Shown here in pieces: positions 9,062 to 16,364 of a stretch of 62,233 bases of DNA. Position 1 is the first letter of the stretch. Every line of letters begins with the position of its first letter. The translations under genes were made by a program, and so were the position numbers. Source of the DNA: JAMOBE01 sp039908285 (GTDB taxonomy: Bacteria; Pseudomonadota; Alphaproteobacteria; Rhodospirillales; Rhodospirillaceae); the NCBI GenBank assembly GCA_039908285.1, contig JAMOBE010000012.1:1-62233 (forward strand), written 5' to 3'. A model generated the notes under the pieces. That model ran no database searches and was not told the DNA's origin. It saw nothing but the letters and a program-made list of their open reading frames with translations.

Positions 9062-10071
9062 CCATGGAGATCCTGTCCCGCGTTCACGCCCGCACCCTGG
9101 TCCACTGGGCGGCGGATCGGCCCGAGGTGGTGGTGTTGTCGGCCGATCTCACCAGTTCGACCGAGGCCGACCTGTTCCGCGACCGCTATCCCGATCGCTT
9201 CTTCTCGGTCGGCATGGCCGAGCAGACCATGCTGAGCGTCGCCGGTGGCCTGGCGCGCGAGGGGTTCCGCCCATTCCTGCACACCTTCGCCGTGTTCCTG
9301 TACCGGCGGGCGCTGGACCAGCTTTCCATGTCGGTGGCCTATCCCAACCTGCCGGTGCGCCTGTTCGGCTTCCTGCCGGGGATCACCACACCCGGGGGAG
9401 CCACCCACCAGGCCATCGACGACATCGCCGTGCTGCGGGCGCTCCCGAACCTCACCATCCTGGAGACCGGTGACGCCACCGACGTGGAGAGCGTGCTCGA
9501 CGTCGCCGACGCGGTGCCGGGTCCGGTCTATGTGCGCATGCTGCGGGGGGAAATCCCCCGCCTGTTCGACGCCGGTCAGCCGATGCGGCTCGACCGCGCC
9601 CGCATCCTCGGCCGGGGCGACGACATCGCCCTCGTCTCGTCGGGGATCTGCACCGAGGAAGCCATGCGCGCCACCGCCGTGCTGCGGGCCAGGGGGGTCT
9701 CCATCCACCATCTGCACGTCTCGACCCTGAAGCCCTTCACCGACCCGGCGGTGGTGGAGGCGGTGACGGCGGCGCGGCACGGCGTCATCACCATGGAGAA
9801 CCACACCACCATTGGCGGCCTGGGCAGCGCCGTCGCCGAGGTGATGGCCGAGGCCGGCATCGGCCGCCGGCTGGTGCGCATCGGTCTACGCGACCGTTAC
9901 GCCCACGGGGCCAGCCGGCCCTACCTGATGCGGGAGTACGGTCTCGACGCCCTGGCCCTGGTGGCGACGGTGGAGGGACTGCTGGGAGAGCGGCTCGGCA
10001 TCGGCGAGGAGGACCTGGCCGCCGTGCGCATCGGGCCGCTGCACGACTCGGCGCGCGCGGAGGCCCTGTGA
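9058..10071 (+). CDS. Transketolase, C-terminal (pyrimidine-binding) subunit
   Basis: This 337-residue protein corresponds to the pyrimidine-binding and C-terminal domains of transketolase. Glu55 in FFSVGMAEQTM is the expected glutamate that activates the thiamine ring. PGGATHQAIDDIAVLRA and the C-terminal domain (TMENHTTIGGLGSAV) follow in the normal order. I start it at ATG 9058, which overlaps the stop of the first subunit (ATGA); the frame is open further upstream but only antisense or out of frame to that gene. Its own stop overlaps the GTG of the RuBisCO-like gene (GTGA), so all three genes are translationally coupled. Confidence 0.87.
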   Translation: MTMEILSRVHARTLVHWAADRPEVVVLSADLTSSTEADLFRDRYPDRFFSVGMAEQTMLSVAGGLAREGFRPFLHTFAVFLYRRALDQLSMSVAYPNLPVRLFGFLPGITTPGGATHQAIDDIAVLRALPNLTILETGDATDVESVLDVADAVPGPVYVRMLRGEIPRLFDAGQPMRLDRARILGRGDDIALVSSGICTEEAMRATAVLRARGVSIHHLHVSTLKPFTDPAVVEAVTAARHGVITMENHTTIGGLGSAVAEVMAEAGIGRRLVRIGLRDRYAHGASRPYLMREYGLDALALVATVEGLLGERLGIGEEDLAAVRIGPLHDSARAEAL

Positions 10072-11219
10072 CCACGAGCCCAACCACGACCGGGATCACC
10101 ATCACCTACGCCATCGCCGCGACCGGGGCCGACGCCCTGGCGCGGGCCATGGACATCTGCGTCGAGCAGACCGTCGAGTTTCCGCCCGCCCTGGTCCCCG
10201 ACGCCCTGCGCCAGGCCGTAGTCGGCGGCATCCACTCCCTGCGGCCGCTGGGACTCGGGAGCACCGAGGCGGTCATCTCCTTTCCCGTGGACACCGTCGG
10301 CGGCGAACTGACCCAGTTCCTCAACGTGCTGTTCGGCAACATCAGCCTGAAGCCGGGCCTGCGGGTCGAGCGCATCGACCTGCCGCCGGCCTTCCTCGCC
10401 ACGTTCCGGGGACCGCGGTTCGGCGGTGCCGGGCTGCGATCCCTGGTGGGAGCGGGAGAACGTCCCCTGCTGTGCACGGCGCTCAAGCCCATGGGGCTGT
10501 CGGCCGGCGACCTGGCCGACCTCGCCTATCGCTTCGCCCTGGGAGGGATCGACCTGATCAAGGACGACCACGGCCTCGCCGATCAGCGCTTCGCCCCGTT
10601 CGACGAGCGCGTCGTCCGCTGCGCCGAGGCGGTCGCCAGAGCGAATAATGAGACCGGCTACCGCTGTCTCTATCTCCCCAACGTCAGCGCCCCCGCCGAC
10701 CGCCTGGTGGACCGGGCGCGGGCGGCGAAGCGGGCCGGAGCGGGGGGGCTTCTGGTGGCCCCCGGCCTGGTGGGTTGGGACGGCATGCGGCTGCTCGCCG
10801 AGGACGACGACCTGGGGCTGCCGATTCTCTGCCATCCGGCCCTGCTGGGGAGCTTCGTCGCCGCCCCCGACAGCGGTCTCTCCCACCACGTGCTGTTCGG
10901 CCAGCTCCCCCGCCTGGCCGGAGCCGATGCCAGTATCTTCCCCAACTGGGGCGGCCGGTTCTCCTTCAGCCGCGAGGCCTGCCGGTCCATCGCCGCCGGC
11001 GCCGCCGCCGCCATGGGCCCGCTCCGCCCCCTGCTCCCCGCCCCGGGCGGCGGCATGGGCCTCGACCGCATCCCCGAGATGCTGGAGGACTACGGAAACG
11101 ACGTGATCCTGCTGATCGGCGGCGCCCTGCACGAGTCGGGCGCCGGCATCGTCGACTCGTGCCGCCGGTTCCGGGAGCTTACTTCCGAGTGCCGATCTTT
11201 CCCGGCGACCAGGCCTTGA
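10068..11219 (+). CDS. RuBisCO-like protein (type IV)
   Basis: This 383-residue protein has the large-subunit fold of RuBisCO: GNISLKPGLRVERIDLP (90-106), TALKPMGLS (137-145), GGIDLIKDDHGLAD (159-172), CHPALLGSF (255-263) and ILLIGGALHESG (348-359). Lys140 and the lysine that is carbamylated in RuBisCO (Lys165) with Asp166-Asp167 are kept. The second catalytic-loop lysine is Met142, the loop-6 lysine region reads NWGGRFSFS, and the metal ligand Glu is His168. It should not fix CO2; relatives act as enolase, isomerase or decarboxylase/hydrolase on phosphorylated sugars or sugar acids. The GTG start overlaps the previous stop. Coupling to a split transketolase recalls D-apiose/apionate pathways, which is a hypothesis only. 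The 3' end overlaps the convergent gene by 41 bases. Confidence 0.85.
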   Translation: MTTSPTTTGITITYAIAATGADALARAMDICVEQTVEFPPALVPDALRQAVVGGIHSLRPLGLGSTEAVISFPVDTVGGELTQFLNVLFGNISLKPGLRVERIDLPPAFLATFRGPRFGGAGLRSLVGAGERPLLCTALKPMGLSAGDLADLAYRFALGGIDLIKDDHGLADQRFAPFDERVVRCAEAVARANNETGYRCLYLPNVSAPADRLVDRARAAKRAGAGGLLVAPGLVGWDGMRLLAEDDDLGLPILCHPALLGSFVAAPDSGLSHHVLFGQLPRLAGADASIFPNWGGRFSFSREACRSIAAGAAAAMGPLRPLLPAPGGGMGLDRIPEMLEDYGNDVILLIGGALHESGAGIVDSCRRFRELTSECRSFPATRP

Positions 11220-11742
11220 CCGCGACGGGTTTGCCGGTCTGGGTGCGCAGGACGCGGGGTTTCAGGACCTGGCTGGGGTCGGGGGCTCCCTCGGCGCGGA
11301 CCTGAGTCTCGCTGCGGGGGCGGCCATAGAAGCTCGCCATGGCGGCGATGGTGATCTCGCTGCCCGCTCCCCGGGCGAAGGACTCGGCATAGGGCTGGTG
11401 GGACTTCAGAAGCCGCGTCAGGTAATCCCCCGAATGGTGGCCAAAACGGCGCCAGATGCTATCCAGAAAATGCTCGACGTTCTCCGGCAGCATGAAATGC
11501 TCGATATAGGGTCGTTCGGTGCTGGAAAAGATGCGGAACACGTTCGGCTCGAGCGGCCCAAGCTCATGGGCGACGAACACCGCCGGCATGAGCACACGGC
11601 GATTGATCGCCGCATAGTAGGCCTGGGACAGATACAGGACGCGGTGCATCTTCTGTGGCTGAAGATACTCGTTGTCATTGAGTGCCCGGTCTATGTACCA
11701 GAAGAGAACGTCGAAGATCGTGCTGCACACAGGCGCCGACAT
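11179..11742 (-). CDS. Panacea (SocA-like, DUF4065) domain protein
   Basis: The 187-residue protein opens with a small helical domain (FWYIDRALNDNEYLQPQKMHRVLYLSQ is its first part) followed by VFVAHELGPLEPNVFRIF. That pattern of a leucine/lysine helix, a Tyr-Ala helix and a GP-x-P-x-V turn is typical of the Panacea/SocA antitoxin-like fold. The ATG at 11742 has GAGGG upstream and is preferred to the ATG at 11808. The basic C-terminal 60 residues are not part of the fold. Panacea proteins often neutralise an adjacent toxin, but I see no toxin-like partner, so a toxin-antitoxin role is unsupported. Confidence 0.6.
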   Translation of the reverse strand: MSAPVCSTIFDVLFWYIDRALNDNEYLQPQKMHRVLYLSQAYYAAINRRVLMPAVFVAHELGPLEPNVFRIFSSTERPYIEHFMLPENVEHFLDSIWRRFGHHSGDYLTRLLKSHQPYAESFARGAGSEITIAAMASFYGRPRSETQVRAEGAPDPSQVLKPRVLRTQTGKPVAVKAWSPGKIGTRK

Positions 11743-11897
11743 GGTCGCATCCCTCGTCCCGGCGGTCCACGAGGCCTGAGGATAGCGCGGTCGGTCCGCA
11801 TTTTCCACGGCCCTTGCGCGGCTTCATACTGGGGACTTGAATGGCGTCGCGGAACACCGCACCCTGGGACGGGGTGGACGAAATCGGGAGGCCTCTG

Positions 11898-12380
11898 GTG
11901 GACGTGAGCATTTCCCTGGTCGTGAACGGAACCGTGGTGACGGCGGAGGTGGATCCTCGCACTTTGTTGGTGCAGTTCCTGCGCGAGACGCTTGGGCTTA
12001 CCGGGACTCACGTGGGGTGCGACACCAGTCAGTGCGGGGCCTGCGTCGTCCATCTGGATGGACGGGCGGTGAAGTCCTGCGCCGTCCTGGCCGTGCAGGC
12101 GGATGGAGCCTCGGTGGTGACCATCGAGGGGCTGGCCGCGGCGGACGGGCCGCTGCATCCCATGCAGGAGGCCTTTCGCGACCATCATGCCCTGCAATGC
12201 GGATTCTGCACCCCCGGCATGGTGATGACGGCGGTGGACCTGGCCCACCGCACTCCGGCCCCCACCGACGCCGAGATCCGGACGGGGCTCGAGGGCAACC
12301 TGTGCCGCTGCACCGGCTACCACAACATCGTCAAGGCCGTGCGCGCCGGCGCCCGCGCCATGACCGATGGGAGGTCCTGA
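11898..12380 (+). CDS. (2Fe-2S) subunit of a molybdenum hydroxylase-type dehydrogenase, orphan
   Basis: This 160-residue protein has both iron-sulfur modules of the CoxS/xanthine-dehydrogenase small subunit: a plant-ferredoxin-type site (GCDTSQCGAC plus a later Cys in KSC) and the C-terminal helical site (CGFCTPGM and NLCRCTGY). It would pass electrons from a molybdopterin subunit to a FAD subunit. I choose GTG 11898 because GGGAGG lies six bases upstream and it matches the family's normal length; an in-frame ATG at 11841 has no good ribosome site. Neither the large nor the FAD subunit is next to it; the neighbours are unrelated, so the partner must be elsewhere or lost. Confidence 0.85.
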   Translation: MDVSISLVVNGTVVTAEVDPRTLLVQFLRETLGLTGTHVGCDTSQCGACVVHLDGRAVKSCAVLAVQADGASVVTIEGLAAADGPLHPMQEAFRDHHALQCGFCTPGMVMTAVDLAHRTPAPTDAEIRTGLEGNLCRCTGYHNIVKAVRAGARAMTDGRS

Positions 12381-12389
12381 GTCTCGGGG

Positions 12390-12581
12390 CTACAGTGGCA
12401 ATCCGTCGTCGTCGTAGAGGAAATCCTGACTGCGGGCGGCACTCGGCCCCGGCGTAACCCTGGCTGCTACAACACGGCGCAGGGAGTCAATCAGGGCTCG
12501 TTTCTGAAGCGCCGTCGGCCTGGCCTTGCTGATCGGAACGTCCTCGCTGGCCGGAATATTCCTGCTGACTGGAACGTCCAT
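12390..12581 (-). CDS. Small hypothetical protein, antitoxin-like tail
   Basis: The 63-residue product is preceded by a strong GGAGGG ribosome site four to five bases before ATG, which supports real translation. The end (SQDFLYDDDGLPL) resembles the short acidic tail of some small type II antitoxins, but there is no clear DNA-binding part and no toxin gene next to it. Upstream (12594-12617) the motif TGGTCCA occurs twice as a direct repeat 13 bases apart, a possible operator. It converges on the iron-sulfur subunit gene with a nine-base gap. I cannot assign a function. Confidence 0.4.
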   Translation of the reverse strand: MDVPVSRNIPASEDVPISKARPTALQKRALIDSLRRVVAARVTPGPSAARSQDFLYDDDGLPL

Positions 12582-12730
12582 CCGACCCTCCGTTTCTGGA
12601 CCATTTCATTGGACCAGAGTATGGCCATGCTCCCACCCGTCAAGACGGCGACCGCCCCGGAATTTGTCACAGGCCCCATGGCGTTGGGCGTGGTATGGCG
12701 AGCGGAGTTCATCCGTTCGGACAGGTCACC

Positions 12731-13255
12731 ATGATCCGATCGACCGGTCTCCGCCTGATCCAGGGGACTATCCTCGTCTCCGTTTTCGCCATCTCCACGG
12801 TCGCGGGGGCCATGGGCTCGGCCGTCGGCACGTCGGCGGAGATGGTCGTCGTGCACAAGACGGAGCGCACCCTGAGCCTGGTCAGGGAGGGGCGGGTGGT
12901 GAAGACCTACCGGATCGCCCTCGGCGCCAATCCCGTCGGCGCCAAGGCGTCGTCGGGAGACGGGCGGACGCCCGAGGGCCGCTATGTGATCGACCGGCGC
13001 AATTCCAACAGCCGGTTCCACCGCTCGCTTCACATCTCCTATCCTGGTCCCGACGATCAGAGGCGGGCCAGGGCGCGGGGCGTCGCCCCCGGGGGCGACA
13101 TCATGGTGCACGGCCTGCCGCACGGGGCCGAGTGGATCGGCCCGGTCCACAGCCGGTGGGACTGGACCCGGGGCTGCATCGCCGTCACCAACGCCGAGAT
13201 GGACGAAATATGGGACGCCGTCCCCGACGGCACGCCCATCGTCATCGAGCCCTGA
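12731..13255 (+). CDS. Secreted L,D-transpeptidase (YkuD domain)
   Basis: The 174-residue protein begins with a signal peptide (MIRSTGLRLIQGTILVSVFA and on to AGA). The YkuD catalytic region follows: HGLPHGAE with His127, then the short spacer and RGCIAVTNAEMDEIW with the nucleophile Cys149. The active site pattern H...[W]...(T/S)RGCI is complete. It would form or exchange peptidoglycan cross-links at meso-diaminopimelate, or attach proteins to the wall, in the periplasm. ATG 12731 is chosen because it has GGACAGG upstream and starts the signal peptide directly; the ATG at 12695 would put 12 polar residues before it. It is monocistronic as far as can be seen. Confidence 0.87.
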   Translation: MIRSTGLRLIQGTILVSVFAISTVAGAMGSAVGTSAEMVVVHKTERTLSLVREGRVVKTYRIALGANPVGAKASSGDGRTPEGRYVIDRRNSNSRFHRSLHISYPGPDDQRRARARGVAPGGDIMVHGLPHGAEWIGPVHSRWDWTRGCIAVTNAEMDEIWDAVPDGTPIVIEP

Positions 13256-13335
13256 AGCCACCACTGGCCGGAAGACTTTGCGGCACTGCTGTGGCAGACT
13301 GAAAGGATCCTGGATGTTGCGGGAAGGGGGACTCC

Positions 13336-13800
13336 ATGGTTCGGTGGGTGAGCGGTGTTCTGGGACTGGTGGCGGCCGGCTGGCTGGCGATGGCGCCAAC
13401 ACCGGTGCGGGCGGACGGCAGCGCTTTTCTGGTGCACGGCAACTGGTGCGGCTCGGGAAACCGGGCGCTGCCGGGGATCGGCGCCCTGCCGCCGCTGGAC
13501 CCTCTGGACGCCGCCTGCATGCGCCACGACGTCTGCTACGCCGTCCGGGGGAGCATGAACTGCGGCTGCGACCTCGCCTTCATGAGCGAGTTGCGCCATA
13601 TGCCCTACCCCGGTTCCCACCTGTCGGTGAAGGCGCGGGCCATGTACGACACCATCAGCATGCTCCCCTGCGCCGGACCCGAAGCGATGTACAAGCCCAT
13701 GTATTTCCTGGGACAGCTTGCCAGCGACGCCTTTTCCGGCCGCGCCGGTCCATGGGAGGTGCCGTTGCGCATGGGCTACATGCTGTCGCACGCCTACTGA
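13336..13800 (+). CDS. Secreted phospholipase A2-like protein
   Basis: The 154-residue protein has a signal peptide ending near VRA-DG (residue 26). The mature part contains GNWCGSGN (residues 35-42), like the calcium-binding loop of phospholipase A2, and ACMRHDVCYA (60-69), which keeps the catalytic His-Asp pair between two cysteines (C-x2-H-D-x-C-Y). Further Cys residues (CGCD, LPC) could form disulfides. It would cleave the sn-2 acyl chain of phospholipids outside the cytoplasm. A GAAGGGGG site lies before the ATG. Its length is right for a small bacterial or secretory-type enzyme. Activity is inferred from the motif only. Confidence 0.72.
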   Translation: MVRWVSGVLGLVAAGWLAMAPTPVRADGSAFLVHGNWCGSGNRALPGIGALPPLDPLDAACMRHDVCYAVRGSMNCGCDLAFMSELRHMPYPGSHLSVKARAMYDTISMLPCAGPEAMYKPMYFLGQLASDAFSGRAGPWEVPLRMGYMLSHAY

Positions 13801-13819
13801 CCGTGAGTCGCTCCGTCCG

Positions 13820-13854
13820 TTGACATCGACCGTGAAGAGTCTCATTTTGGTCCC
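13820..13854 (+). promoter_or_regulatory. Conserved promoter, probably giving a leaderless mRNA
   Basis: TTGACA (13820-13825) and CATTTT (13843-13848) are separated by 17 bases, and the start codon follows the second box by exactly six bases. The paralogous gene at 41950-42198 has the same layout with largely the same sequence (TTGACT, 17 bases, CATGTT, six bases, ATG). No ribosome site is present. Transcription would therefore start at or next to the A of the start codon. Confidence 0.6.
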
Positions 13855-14226
13855 ATGAGCGCATCCGCCATCCTCAGGCTTCAGAAGGTCGGCTTCTCCA
13901 TCGAGCAGGTGGAGGCCCTGGCCGACTTCATGGATACCCAGGCCGCCAGCAAGGTCGACCTGATGGAGGTCAAGGCCGAACTCAAGGCCGACGTGGCGGA
14001 GGCCAAGGCCGAACTCAAGGCCGACGTGGCGGAGGTCAAGGCCGAACTGGCGGAGACCAAGATCGAACTCAAGGTCGACCTGGCGGAGATCAGGGCCGAA
14101 CTCAAGGCCGATCTGGCGGAGATGAAGGCCAGCATGCGTCAGCTTGAGCTGCGCATGACGATCAGGCTCGGCGCCCTGCAGGCCGTGCTGGTGGCGATCG
14201 TCGCGGCCCTGGTGAAACTGCTTTAA
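13855..14226 (+). CDS. Coiled-coil protein with C-terminal membrane anchor (DUF1640/CCDC90-like)
   Basis: The 123-residue protein consists of a short N-terminal domain (residues 1-35, LRLQKVGFSIEQVEALADF), a long charged coiled coil of repeated heptads (VKAELKADVAE and variants), and a hydrophobic C-terminal helix (about 100-123) that should anchor it in the membrane. The repeats AELKADVAE are 100 percent in frame and the DNA is correspondingly repetitive. The last 27 residues (from LELRMTI) are almost identical to the end of the product of 41950-42198, and the two genes share their promoter, so they are paralogs. The role is unknown; the fold class is related to the mitochondrial CCDC90/MCUR1 group. 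Confidence 0.7.
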   Translation: MSASAILRLQKVGFSIEQVEALADFMDTQAASKVDLMEVKAELKADVAEAKAELKADVAEVKAELAETKIELKVDLAEIRAELKADLAEMKASMRQLELRMTIRLGALQAVLVAIVAALVKLL

Positions 14227-14326
14227 GACGCGATGCAAGCGATGCAAGGCAACCGCGCCGGATCGCGCGGGACGCCGTCAATTCCCCCTCATCTTCCCCC
14301 CCTCAATCTTCCCCAGGTCCCTCGAC

Positions 14327-16132
14327 GTGACCATCACCGCCTCTCCCGACACCCGGATCCGGCCTGGTCGCGCCGTGGCCGAGCTGGTGCCCTACCTCCT
14401 TCGCTACCGGGGACGCGTCGTCATGGGGGGGGCGGCGCTGGCGGTGGCCTCGGCAAGCCTGCTGTCGGTTCCGCAGTTTCTTGGGCGAATGATCGACCGC
14501 TCCGCCGCCGGCTCCCCGGAGTCCTCCCTGGGCGACCTGCCGTGGTGGCTCGGCCTGTTCATCGTCGTCTTCGCCGTGGCCACGGCTTTGCGCACCTACA
14601 TGGTGACCTGGGTGGGCGAGCGGGTCATTTCCGATATCCGCAAGCACATCTACGGCCACCTTTTGAGCCTGCCGCCGCCGTTCTTTGAGACGCGCCCGAC
14701 CGGCGAGCTGCTGTCCCGGCTTTCGAACGACATCACCGCCCTGCAGTCGGTGATCAGCGTGGTCGTGATCATCGGCCTGCGCTCGGTCATCCAGCTGGCT
14801 GGGGCCCTGGCGCTGATGGCCGGGACCAGTTGGCGGCTGACGATGATCATGGTCGTGGTCGCCCCGGCCCTGGGGGTCGTCGCCAGGCTGTCCGGCCGGC
14901 GGGTGCGTGGGCGTTCCGCCCTCAACCGCGACCGCGAGGCCCTGGTGGTTACCCATATCGAGGAGTCCATCAACGGCATCGACATGATCAAGGCGTTCAC
15001 GGTCGAGGATCGCGAACGGGAACGCTTCGACCGTCATGTGGAGGAGTGCTTTGACGCCGCGAAGGGCCTGTTTCGCGCCCGCGCCGAGTTCACCTTCCTG
15101 GTCGTGGTCATGGTGCTGGGATCGGCCGGCATCGTTGGCGTGATCGGGCTTCGGCAGGTCCTGGCGGGAACGATGACCGGCGGCATGCTGACCCAGTTCC
15201 TGCTCTACATGTCGGTCGCCAGTTTCGCCGCGATCGGCCTGTCGGACATTCACTCCGAGATCAAGCGGGCGGCGGGAGCCACCGAGCGCCTGTTCGGGCT
15301 GCTGCACGAAACGCCCGAGACCGTGTCGGCTCCCGGTCCCGGCCAACGACTCCCGGCCGTTACCGGCCAACGGCTCCCGGCCGTTACCGGCCAACGTCTC
15401 CCGTCGGGCGGCGGGGCGCTCGAGATGCTTGGGGTGGGCTTTGCCTATCCGGCGCGCCCGGAAACGCCGGTGCTGGCGGACGTCTCCCTGTCGGTGGCGG
15501 CGGGCGAGACCGTGGCGCTGATCGGCCCCTCGGGCGCCGGCAAGACCACCCTGTTCCGTCTGCTCCTGCGCTTTCACGCGCCGGAGCGGGGGACGATCCG
15601 CCTGGACGGGGTCGATATCGGCGCCCTCGACCCCCTGGACCTGCGGCGCGAAATCGCCATCGTCGCCCAGGAGCCGCTGATCTTCACCGGCACGGCGATG
15701 GACAACATCCGCCACGGGCGGGTCGAGGCCAGTGACGCCGAGGTGATCGAGGCGGCGGTGCTCGCCCAGGCCGACGGTTTCCTGCGCGCCCTCCCGGCCG
15801 GGTACCAGACGCCGCTGGGCCACAAGGGACACCAGCTCTCGTCGGGACAGCGCCAGCGGGTCGCCATCGCCCGGGCCATCCTCCGCCGACCGCGCCTCAT
15901 GCTGCTGGACGAGGCGTCCTCCTTCCTCGACGCGGAAAACGAGGCGGCTCTCCGCGAGGTGCTGGAGCCCTTCCTGCGCCAGCGCACGTCCCTGATCGTC
16001 GCCCACCGCCCCTCGCTGGTCAGGTGCGCCGACCGGGTCGTGGTGCTGGACCAGGGACGCATCGTGGCGCAGGGAAGCCACGCGGCGCTCCTGCACACCA
16101 ACGATTTCTATTCCAATCTGATGAAGGTCTGA
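14327..16132 (+). CDS. ABC transporter, fused membrane and ATPase domains (exporter type)
   Basis: The 601-residue half-transporter has a six-helix membrane domain (about residues 20-310; FFETRPTGELLSRLSND is the typical coupling region) and an ATPase domain (about 345-595) with Walker A GPSGAGKT near 400, signature LSSGQ near 503, Walker B LMLLDEASSFLD and the switch VAHRP. It would work as a homodimer exporting lipids, drugs or peptides. It lacks a C39 peptidase domain. The start is a GTG with only a weak upstream CAGG. It is followed on the same strand, after hairpins, by a graspetide precursor and ligase, so it may export that peptide; the 232-base spacer leaves this unproven. The linker carries an eight-residue tandem repeat. 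Confidence 0.85.
   Translation: MTITASPDTRIRPGRAVAELVPYLLRYRGRVVMGGAALAVASASLLSVPQFLGRMIDRSAAGSPESSLGDLPWWLGLFIVVFAVATALRTYMVTWVGERVISDIRKHIYGHLLSLPPPFFETRPTGELLSRLSNDITALQSVISVVVIIGLRSVIQLAGALALMAGTSWRLTMIMVVVAPALGVVARLSGRRVRGRSALNRDREALVVTHIEESINGIDMIKAFTVEDRERERFDRHVEECFDAAKGLFRARAEFTFLVVVMVLGSAGIVGVIGLRQVLAGTMTGGMLTQFLLYMSVASFAAIGLSDIHSEIKRAAGATERLFGLLHETPETVSAPGPGQRLPAVTGQRLPAVTGQRLPSGGGALEMLGVGFAYPARPETPVLADVSLSVAAGETVALIGPSGAGKTTLFRLLLRFHAPERGTIRLDGVDIGALDPLDLRREIAIVAQEPLIFTGTAMDNIRHGRVEASDAEVIEAAVLAQADGFLRALPAGYQTPLGHKGHQLSSGQRQRVAIARAILRRPRLMLLDEASSFLDAENEAALREVLEPFLRQRTSLIVAHRPSLVRCADRVVVLDQGRIVAQGSHAALLHTNDFYSNLMKV
15341..15403 (+). repeat. 24-bp tandem repeat in the ABC transporter linker
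   Basis: Two full copies and one 15-base partial copy of a 24-base unit encode GQRLPAVT twice and then GQRLP. The repeat lies between the membrane and ATPase domains, where length changes are tolerated, and keeps the frame. Confidence 0.85.
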
Positions 16133-16154
16133 TTTAAACTGGCCCGTCCAGGCT

Positions 16155-16211
16155 GTATTACCGATCCCAAAAATCTTCGCAGGCCGCAAAGATTTTTGGG
16201 ATCGGTAATAC
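16155..16211. terminator. Perfect 23-bp hairpin behind the ABC transporter gene
   Basis: Arms 16155-16177 and 16189-16211 are perfectly complementary around an 11-base loop. It lies 22 bases after the stop of the ABC transporter gene, so it could terminate that transcript, although no clean T-run follows (only aatctttttgg). If it terminates efficiently, the graspetide genes need their own promoter. Confidence 0.6.
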
Positions 16212-16212
16212 A

Positions 16213-16241
16213 AATCTTTTTGGTTGCGGCTCCGCCGCGTT
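16213..16241. repeat. 29-bp dispersed repeat, copy 1 of 2
   Basis: This segment (aatcttttt then ggttgcggctccgccgcgtt) is found in reverse complement at 30758-30786 with one mismatch. Its second half is a small palindrome (GCGGC-tcc-GCCGC type). Both copies sit next to strong hairpins. Confidence 0.7.
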
Positions 16242-16244
16242 AGA

Positions 16245-16344
16245 GCAGTTTCCGCTCAAGCGGAAACTGCGAAAAGCCCGCGCGGCGCTTGAGCGGCCAG
16301 AGGCAAATTCTAGAGCGTTTCCGCTCAGGCTGAAAACGCTCTAG
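16245..16344. repeat. Two related palindromes upstream of the graspetide precursor
   Basis: The first palindrome has 12-bp arms at 16245-16256 and 16259-16270 (GCAGTTTCCGCT). The second has 11-bp arms at 16310-16320 and 16334-16344 (CTAGAGCGTTT). Both are variants of the AGAGCGTTTCCGCT palindrome common in alphaproteobacterial spacers. The second ends nine bases before the ribosome site (AGGAGA, 16353-16358) of the precursor gene and would fold in its 5' leader. Confidence 0.65.
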
Positions 16345-16364
16345 GGACTCACAGGAGATACCCC

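Noticed and set aside
9058..10071. 1-deoxyxylulose-5-phosphate synthase part
   Set aside because: Although related, the split into two genes and the domain boundaries fit the transketolase-type pair better.
11179..11742. Toxin-antitoxin pair with the small gene at 12390
   Set aside because: The two genes are separated by the iron-sulfur subunit gene and neither looks like a toxin.
14327..16132. Bacteriocin-type exporter with peptidase
   Set aside because: No N-terminal C39 peptidase domain (no Cys-His motif before the membrane part); it is a plain half-transporter.
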